From Hyphomicrobiales bacterium (GTDB lineage Bacteria; Pseudomonadota; Alphaproteobacteria; Rhizobiales; Rhizobiaceae): 64,000 nucleotides of DNA. Both the position numbers and the translations under genes were made by a program. Every line of letters begins with the position of its first letter. Within the stretch, counting starts at the first letter, position 1. The notes below the pieces were generated by a model that was not told where the DNA came from, did not search any database, and worked only from the letters and a program-made list of their open reading frames with translations. Shown here piece by piece: positions 59,302 to 64,000 of this stretch. The stretch spans positions 151,804 to 215,803 of the forward strand of contig UBZP01000015.1 in NCBI GenBank assembly GCA_900469965.1, written 5' to 3'.

Positions 59302-59616
59302 ATGGACGCGTTCTTTCATGGCGACATGGTCGCGCTCATCCTGGCCGGCGCGGTTGCGACCTTCCTGACGCGCATCGGCGGCTACTGGCTGGTGATGCGG
59401 ATGAAGACGATCCCGCCGCGGCTGGAGGCGGCGCTGAACGCGGTGCCGGCGGCCGTCCTGACGACGCTCGTGGCGCCCGCCTTCTTCACCGGCGGCCCCG
59501 ACGTGCAGGTGGCGATGGCCGCGGCGCTGATCGCAAGCCTCCGGCTCTCGGTGCTGCCGATGCTGGCGATCGGCTGGTGTGCGGTCATGCTGATGCGCTA
59601 CGCTTTCGGCACCTGA
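59302..59616 (+). CDS. azlD: AzlD-family exporter, small subunit
   Basis: A 104-residue membrane protein with about three to four spans. TRIGGYWLVMRMKTIPPRLEAAL and AVPAAVLTTLVAPAFF are the AzlD signatures. It is the partner of AzlC, whose stop lies one base upstream, so the two are co-translated. It ends in a short polar tail. No role is known for it on its own. Confidence 0.9.
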   Translation: MDAFFHGDMVALILAGAVATFLTRIGGYWLVMRMKTIPPRLEAALNAVPAAVLTTLVAPAFFTGGPDVQVAMAAALIASLRLSVLPMLAIGWCAVMLMRYAFGT

Positions 59617-59764
59617 CGGAGCTCGCCGGAGGCCCTTTCTCCGGCGACGAAGCCGCGTCGCCATGACCGTCACGCGCCTGGGCAGGTCCTCTTGACAGGA
59701 GAACCGCTGCGCGTCGATTCCGCGCTTCTTAGAACAACGCCTGCGCGTCACGGCGATCGATGGG

Positions 59765-59815
59765 AATATATGACCAAATTAAATCCATAAAATCTATAGA
59801 TATTGATGTGGGCGC
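59765..59815 (+). promoter_or_regulatory. AT-rich promoter region of the sulfonate-type operon
   Basis: The stretch 59765-59810 is AT-rich in a GC-rich setting and contains the perfect palindrome ATCTATAGAT (59792-59801), 65 bp before the first start codon. It probably holds the operon promoter and an operator, perhaps for a LysR-type regulator; none is encoded in the window. Confidence 0.45.
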
Positions 59816-59865
59816 CGGCTTGGCCTAGCCTTTCTCCCAAGGCAACGAACAGGAGAGGGCATCCC

Positions 59866-60852
59866 ATGCTGAACAGACGGGCATTTCTCGCGGCGACGTC
59901 GGCGATCGGATTTTCGGCGGCACTCGGACGGTGCGCGGCGGCGGAAGAGCCGGCGGCGGGCACCAGGCTGATCGTTGCCGACCAGAGCGAGCTGGTGCGC
60001 AACCTGCTCGAGGCGAGCGGCGAGGGCGACAAGCTCGGCTTCGCGTTCGAGCTCCCCAACTTTGCCGGCGGGCCGGCGATCTACGAGGCGATCCGCGCGG
60101 ATGCCCTCGACATCGCCTATGTCGGCGACACGCCGCCGATCCAGGCGCGGGCGGCCGGCACGCTCTTGCCGATCGTCGCCACCTTTACCCGCGAAGTGGC
60201 GCAGTACCGGCTGACCAGCCGGCCGGGCCTTGTCATCAACAAGCTCTCCGAGTTGAAGGGCAAGAGCGTCAGCTACATCGAGGGCTCGGGGCGACAGGTG
60301 TTTCTGATCGAGGCGCTCAACCGCGCCGGGCTGAAGCTCGACGACGTGCAACTGGTCAAGCTGCGCATCGCCGACCTGCCGGATGCGATCCGTTCGGGCG
60401 CCGTCGACGTGGCGGTGCTGCAGGAGCCGCACGTTACCCGCCTGGTGAACCAGGTCGGCGCGAGCCCCGTGCTCGATCCGGAGGAGCGCAAGCTGCTGCC
60501 GAGCACGAGCTACTTCTACGCCCGTCCGGCGGTGCTCGCCGATCCCGGCAAGGCCGCGGCCATCCGCCAGTTCATCGGCGCCTTCGTGCGGGCGGGGCGC
60601 TGGAGCAACGACAACCAGGAGGCCTGGGCCAAGCACTACTACACCGACTTCCAGCGCATCGACCCGACCGACACGGCGGCGATCCTCGCCGGCCAGTCGC
60701 CGCTGGTGTTCCAGACGTCGGTTGAGGCGATCCCGCATCACCAGAAGCTGATCGACATCCTCTACCAGTCCGGCTCGCTGAAGGAGCGCTTCGACGCCGC
60801 CGGATCCTTCGTCGACACCTTCGACGACGTGATCGCCGGCGCCCGCGCCTGA
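59866..60852 (+). CDS. ABC transporter substrate-binding protein, sulfonate/taurine type (SsuA-like)
   Basis: A 328-residue periplasmic protein. The signal peptide is MLNRRAFLAATSAIGFSAAL-like with a twin-arginine motif NRRAFLA, so Tat export is possible; cleavage is probably near CAAAEEP. The mature part follows the NMT1/THI5-like fold used by SsuA and TauA (LDIAYVGDTPPIQA, SELKGKSVSYIEGSGRQVFLIEAL). It would deliver an organosulfonate or related sulfur compound to SsuBC-type partners. The ATG at 59866 follows GGAGAGG. Next gene 29 bp downstream. Confidence 0.88.
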   Translation: MLNRRAFLAATSAIGFSAALGRCAAAEEPAAGTRLIVADQSELVRNLLEASGEGDKLGFAFELPNFAGGPAIYEAIRADALDIAYVGDTPPIQARAAGTLLPIVATFTREVAQYRLTSRPGLVINKLSELKGKSVSYIEGSGRQVFLIEALNRAGLKLDDVQLVKLRIADLPDAIRSGAVDVAVLQEPHVTRLVNQVGASPVLDPEERKLLPSTSYFYARPAVLADPGKAAAIRQFIGAFVRAGRWSNDNQEAWAKHYYTDFQRIDPTDTAAILAGQSPLVFQTSVEAIPHHQKLIDILYQSGSLKERFDAAGSFVDTFDDVIAGARA

Positions 60853-60881
60853 GCGCGCGGCCGAAAACGAGAGGAGAGGAC

Positions 60882-61745
60882 ATGACGGACGCGACCTCAG
60901 AGGGCAATTTCTACGTGGCGGGACGGGCAGGCGAGCGATCGCCCGCACCGCCCCGCAGCGGGGCAAGCGCCGTCCGGCTGACGCCGGAGCGCCTGCCCGC
61001 CGGCCTTCGCCTCCTGGGGCCGGTGCTGGTGGTGCTCGCATGGGAAGCCGCCTCGCGGCTCGGGCTGTTGTCGCCGGCGACGCTGACGGCGCCATCCACC
61101 GCGCTTGCCACCGGCTACCAGATGTTCTCCGACGGCAGCCTGCTGCCGCATCTGCTGGCGTCCGCCGGCCGCGCCTATTCCGGGCTCTTCCTCGGCGTGC
61201 TCGCCGGCGTGGTGCTCGCGCTGCTCTCGGGGCTGACGCGGACCGGCGAGGCGCTGATCGACGGGCTGGTGCAGATCAAGCGGGCGGTGCCGACCTTGGC
61301 GCTGATCCCGCTCGTGATCATCTGGCTCGGCATCGGCGAGGCGATGAAGGTGTTCCTGATCTTCACCGCCGTGCTCGTGCCCGTCTACATCAACACCCAT
61401 GCGGCGCTGCGCGGCATCGACATCGGCCATATCGAGCTGGCGCGGACGCTGGGGCTCTCGCGCGGCGAGTTCATCCGCCACGTGGCGCTGCCCGGCGCGC
61501 TTCCCGGCTTCTTCGTCTCGCTGCGGCTCGCCGTGGCGCTCTGCTGGACGGCGCTGGTCGTGCTCGAGCTGATCAACACGCAGACCGGCATCGGCTACCT
61601 GATGAACCGCGCCCGCGACTGGGGCCAGACCGACATCATCGTCGTCGGCATCATCATCTACGCGGTGCTCGGCCTCGTCTCGGACGCCGTCGTCCGCGCG
61701 GTCGAAGCGAAGGTCCTGTCCTACCGGAGGTCGCTCGGCTCATGA
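60882..61745 (+). CDS. ssuC: ABC transporter permease, sulfonate type (SsuC-like)
   Basis: A 287-residue membrane protein with six helices after a 40-residue polar N-terminal part. The EAA loop lies in HIELARTLGLSRGEFIRHVALPGALPGF. The sequence VPTLALIPLVIIWLGIGEAMKVFLIF is typical of SsuC/TauC permeases. It is the inner-membrane channel of the uptake system. The ATG at 60882 has a GAGGAGAGG site. Its stop overlaps the ATPase start as ATGA. Confidence 0.9.
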   Translation: MTDATSEGNFYVAGRAGERSPAPPRSGASAVRLTPERLPAGLRLLGPVLVVLAWEAASRLGLLSPATLTAPSTALATGYQMFSDGSLLPHLLASAGRAYSGLFLGVLAGVVLALLSGLTRTGEALIDGLVQIKRAVPTLALIPLVIIWLGIGEAMKVFLIFTAVLVPVYINTHAALRGIDIGHIELARTLGLSRGEFIRHVALPGALPGFFVSLRLAVALCWTALVVLELINTQTGIGYLMNRARDWGQTDIIVVGIIIYAVLGLVSDAVVRAVEAKVLSYRRSLGS

Positions 61746-62470
61746 CCTTCCACCGTCCCATCACCCCCGAGGTCGTCCTTCGCGACCTGTCGCGCAGCTT
61801 CAAGGGGAAGACCGTGCTCGACCGGGTGTCGCTGGAGATCCCCCGCGGCCAGTTCGTGGCGTTGCTCGGCGAGAGCGGTTCGGGCAAGACGACGCTGCTT
61901 CGGGCGCTCGCCGGCCTCGACGACGACGCCGAGACCGCCGGCCATTTCCAGGTCGCCGGAAGCACTTCCGTGCTGTTCCAGGATTCCCGCCTGCTGCCGT
62001 GGATGAGCGTGATCGGCAACGTGACGCTCGGCCTGCGTCGCCCGGACGCCCGGGCAGCGGCGCTGGAAATGCTGGGAGCCGTCGGCCTCGGCGACAAGAC
62101 GGACGTCTGGCCGTCGACGCTCTCGGGCGGGCAGAAGCAGCGGGCGTCGCTGGCCCGCTCGCTGCTGCGCGCACCGGACGTGCTGCTCGCCGACGAGCCC
62201 TTCGGCGCGCTCGACGCGCTGACACGGTTGCGCATGCAGGCGCTGCTCCTGCGCCTCGTCGAACGCCAGCGGCCGACCGTCATCCTCGTCACCCATGACG
62301 TGGAGGAAGCGCTGCTTCTGGCCGACCGCATCCTCGTCCTGAAGGACGGGCGGATCGCCGAGGACCATCCCGTCCGCATGCCGCAGCCGCGGCGGGTGGA
62401 CCATCCCGAGTTTGCCGGCCTCCGACAGACACTGCTGTCGAGCCTCGGCGTGGAAACCGAAGCCGTCTGA
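61742..62470 (+). CDS. ssuB: ABC transporter ATPase, sulfonate type (SsuB-like)
   Basis: A 242-residue ATPase. Walker A GESGSGKTT (43-51), Q-loop LFQDSRLLPW, signature LSGGQKQRASLARSLL, Walker B VLLADEPFGALD and the His loop LVTHDVEEALLLADR are intact. The short length and VLFQDSRLLPWMSVIGNV stretch are typical of SsuB/TauB. It energises uptake by the permease, with which it is translationally coupled (4-bp overlap). The next gene starts 12 bp later. Confidence 0.92.
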   Translation: MTFHRPITPEVVLRDLSRSFKGKTVLDRVSLEIPRGQFVALLGESGSGKTTLLRALAGLDDDAETAGHFQVAGSTSVLFQDSRLLPWMSVIGNVTLGLRRPDARAAALEMLGAVGLGDKTDVWPSTLSGGQKQRASLARSLLRAPDVLLADEPFGALDALTRLRMQALLLRLVERQRPTVILVTHDVEEALLLADRILVLKDGRIAEDHPVRMPQPRRVDHPEFAGLRQTLLSSLGVETEAV

Positions 62471-62482
62471 AAGGCATAGACC

Positions 62483-63820
62483 ATGACCCGCAAGCTGCAC
62501 CTGAATCTGTTTCTCATGCCCCGCGGCCATCACGAGGCGGCGTGGCGGCATCCGGCCTCGACCAAGAGGGCGCTCACCGATATCGAGCTCTATGCGGAGG
62601 CGGCGCGGATCGCCGAGGCCGCCAAGTTCGACGCGGTGTTCCTGGCGGACACGCTGGTGGCGCCGAACAACGGCGGACTGGTGGCGACGGGGGCGCTGGA
62701 GCCCTTCACGTTGTTGTCGGCGCTCGCCACGCGCACCGAGCGGATCGGCCTGATCGGCACGGCGTCGACCACCTACAGCCTGCCCTATACGCTGGCGCGG
62801 CAGTTCGCCTCGCTCGACAATATCTCGAACGGCCGGGCCGGCTGGAACATCGTCACCTCCTGGGCGCCGCAGGCCGGCCTGAACTACGGGCTCGAGGCCG
62901 ACGTCGAACATGGCGAGCGCTACCGGATCGCCGAGGAATTCGTCGAGGCCGTGGACGCGCTCTGGCGCAGCTACCCCTCGCATGCGGTGCTCGACGACCG
63001 CGACGGCGGACGCTACCTCGATCCGTCGCTGGTCCGGCCGATCGCCTACGAGGGGCGTCACTACCGCACCCGCGGCCCGCTGAATGTGCCGGCGGGTCCG
63101 CAGGGGCGCCCGGTCTACGTGCAGGCCGGCCAGTCCGACACCGGGCGGGCCTTTGCCGCCCGCTGGGCCGAGGCGATCTTCACCGCGCACCTGACCAAGG
63201 AATCGGCGCGGACGTTCTATGCCGACGTCAAGGGCAGGGCCGCGGCCTACGGGCGGCGGCCGGAGGATATCGTCATCCTGCCCGGCCTCAGTGCCGCGAT
63301 CGGCTCGACGACGCGCGAGGCCGAGCAGGTCTGGGAGGAACTCGACGCGCTGACCAGCACCGAGATCGGGCTGTCGCGGCTGTCGGCCCGCTTCGGCGGC
63401 CATGATTTCAGCGGCGTGCCGCTCGACCGTCCGTTGAGGCGCGGCGACTTTCCCGATCCCGAGCGGGTGGAGGCGTCGAAGAGCCGCGCCATCGGCTATG
63501 TCGAGACCGCGCTCAACGAAGGGCTGACGCTGCGAAAGCTGCTGCAGCGGCTCGCCGGCGCGCGCGGCCATTTCACCGCGACGGGCACGCCGGAGCAGGT
63601 GGCCGACATCATCGAGGACTGGCTGGTTTCCGGCGCCGCCGACGGCTTCAATGTGATGCCGCCGATCCTCTACAGCCAGTTCGAGCTGTTTGCTGCCGAG
63701 GTCGTGCCGATCCTGCGCAGGCGCGGCCTGTTCCGCGAGGACTACGAGGGCACGACGCTGCGCGCGCATTTCGGGCTTTCCCCCGTGCGCGAGGACGCGC
63801 CGCTGGCGCATTCAGCCTGA
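62483..63820 (+). CDS. FMN-dependent monooxygenase of the NtaA/SnaA/DszA group (LLM class)
   Basis: A 445-residue bacterial luciferase-like TIM barrel. FDAVFLADTLVAPNN, SNGRAGWNIVTSWAPQAGLNYG and GPQGRPVYVQAGQSDTGRAFA are hallmarks of the NtaA/SnaA/DszA/ScmK branch, distinct from SsuD (shorter, about 380 residues). It would use FMNH2 and O2 to open a C-S or C-N bond in the compound brought in by the upstream ABC transporter. No flavin reductase is encoded in the window. It is the last gene of the four-gene operon, 12 bp after the ATPase. Substrate unknown. Confidence 0.88.
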   Translation: MTRKLHLNLFLMPRGHHEAAWRHPASTKRALTDIELYAEAARIAEAAKFDAVFLADTLVAPNNGGLVATGALEPFTLLSALATRTERIGLIGTASTTYSLPYTLARQFASLDNISNGRAGWNIVTSWAPQAGLNYGLEADVEHGERYRIAEEFVEAVDALWRSYPSHAVLDDRDGGRYLDPSLVRPIAYEGRHYRTRGPLNVPAGPQGRPVYVQAGQSDTGRAFAARWAEAIFTAHLTKESARTFYADVKGRAAAYGRRPEDIVILPGLSAAIGSTTREAEQVWEELDALTSTEIGLSRLSARFGGHDFSGVPLDRPLRRGDFPDPERVEASKSRAIGYVETALNEGLTLRKLLQRLAGARGHFTATGTPEQVADIIEDWLVSGAADGFNVMPPILYSQFELFAAEVVPILRRRGLFREDYEGTTLRAHFGLSPVREDAPLAHSA

Positions 63821-63876
63821 GCGGGCAGGGGAAGGGGAGGAGCGGCGCGCCCGCGGCGTTCGCCGACCGGTCGAAA

Positions 63877-64000
63877 GGTGCCCCTCACCCTGACCCTCTC
63901 CCCGCAAGCGGGGAGAGGGGACGGGGACGTTGCGCCCTCCTCTCTCTCTGCATGCGTTGTAAGGGGACGAAGGCGCTGCGGCGTTCGCCCTTCTCCCCGC
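63877..64000. repeat. palindromic intergenic repeat (RIME-like), cut by the window edge
   Basis: CCCTCTCCCCGC (63894-63905) and GCGGGGAGAGGG (63908-63919) form a perfect 12-bp hairpin with an AA loop. The last bases (about 63988-64000) start a second copy of the TTCTCCCCGC arm. Such paired palindromes are the small dispersed intergenic elements common in Rhizobiaceae genomes. Its boundaries are approximate. Confidence 0.6.

Overview
The window is GC-rich chromosomal DNA from an alphaproteobacterium, most likely a member of the Rhizobiaceae (Rhizobium/Ensifer/Shinella-like). Evidence: an uninterrupted rhizobial-type division and cell-wall cluster from mraZ to ftsZ, a long-linker FtsZ, the betaine-lipid genes btaA and btaB, a type A RNase P RNA, a PPi-dependent phosphofructokinase, GANTC and TTAA-N7-TTAA style cell-cycle sites, and a palindromic intergenic repeat at the right edge. 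The species cannot be named from sequence alone. I see no prophage, insertion sequence, CRISPR array or tRNA.

Layout. 1-9.0 kb: a truncated CoA transferase, EamA exporters, an alpha/beta hydrolase, a secreted RNase T2 homologue with altered catalytic motif, the ABC-F factor EttA, and a two-gene operon of an ArsR-methyltransferase regulator (SahR-like) and metF behind a clear palindromic operator. A 25-codon membrane peptide gene sits convergent to metF. 9.4-24.1 kb: an envelope block with five peptidoglycan hydrolases (MltB-type, GH25, two SLT proteins, an amidase), an Omp25-type porin-like barrel, btaAB with a Pho-box-like sequence upstream, a serine hydrolase, a LysE-type exporter whose ribosome binding site lies in a hairpin, PPi-PFK, a TerB/J-domain protein and an amine oxidase-like flavoprotein. 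24.2-24.6 kb: rnpB.

24.6-53.3 kb: the dcw cluster and its satellites: mraZ, rsmH, ftsL, ftsI, murE, murF, mraY, murD, ftsW, murG, murC, murB, then an MFS transporter (opposite strand) and a diguanylate cyclase, then ddlB, ftsQ, ftsA, ftsZ, lpxC, bamD, recN and ligA. Many junctions are ATGA or TGATG overlaps, so translation is coupled. Two control regions stand out: four TGGG repeats at exact 10-bp period over the mraZ promoter (MraZ boxes), and three GANTC sites followed by a CtrA-like box and a -10 element ahead of ddlB-ftsQAZ.

53.3-64 kb: a lone PAS protein, a DEAD-box helicase with a DbpA-like RNA-binding domain and basic tail, panCB (pantothenate synthesis), azlCD (branched-chain amino acid export) and a four-gene sulfonate-type ABC transporter plus flavin monooxygenase operon. 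The window ends inside a palindromic repeat.

Most of the window is conserved housekeeping DNA. I did not find a clearly undescribed multi-gene system; the best leads are regulatory (MraZ boxes, SD-hairpin switch, operator of the SahR-like regulator, Pho box at btaAB), the 25-residue peptide, the RNase T2 with altered active site, and the ssu-like operon with an unusual monooxygenase.
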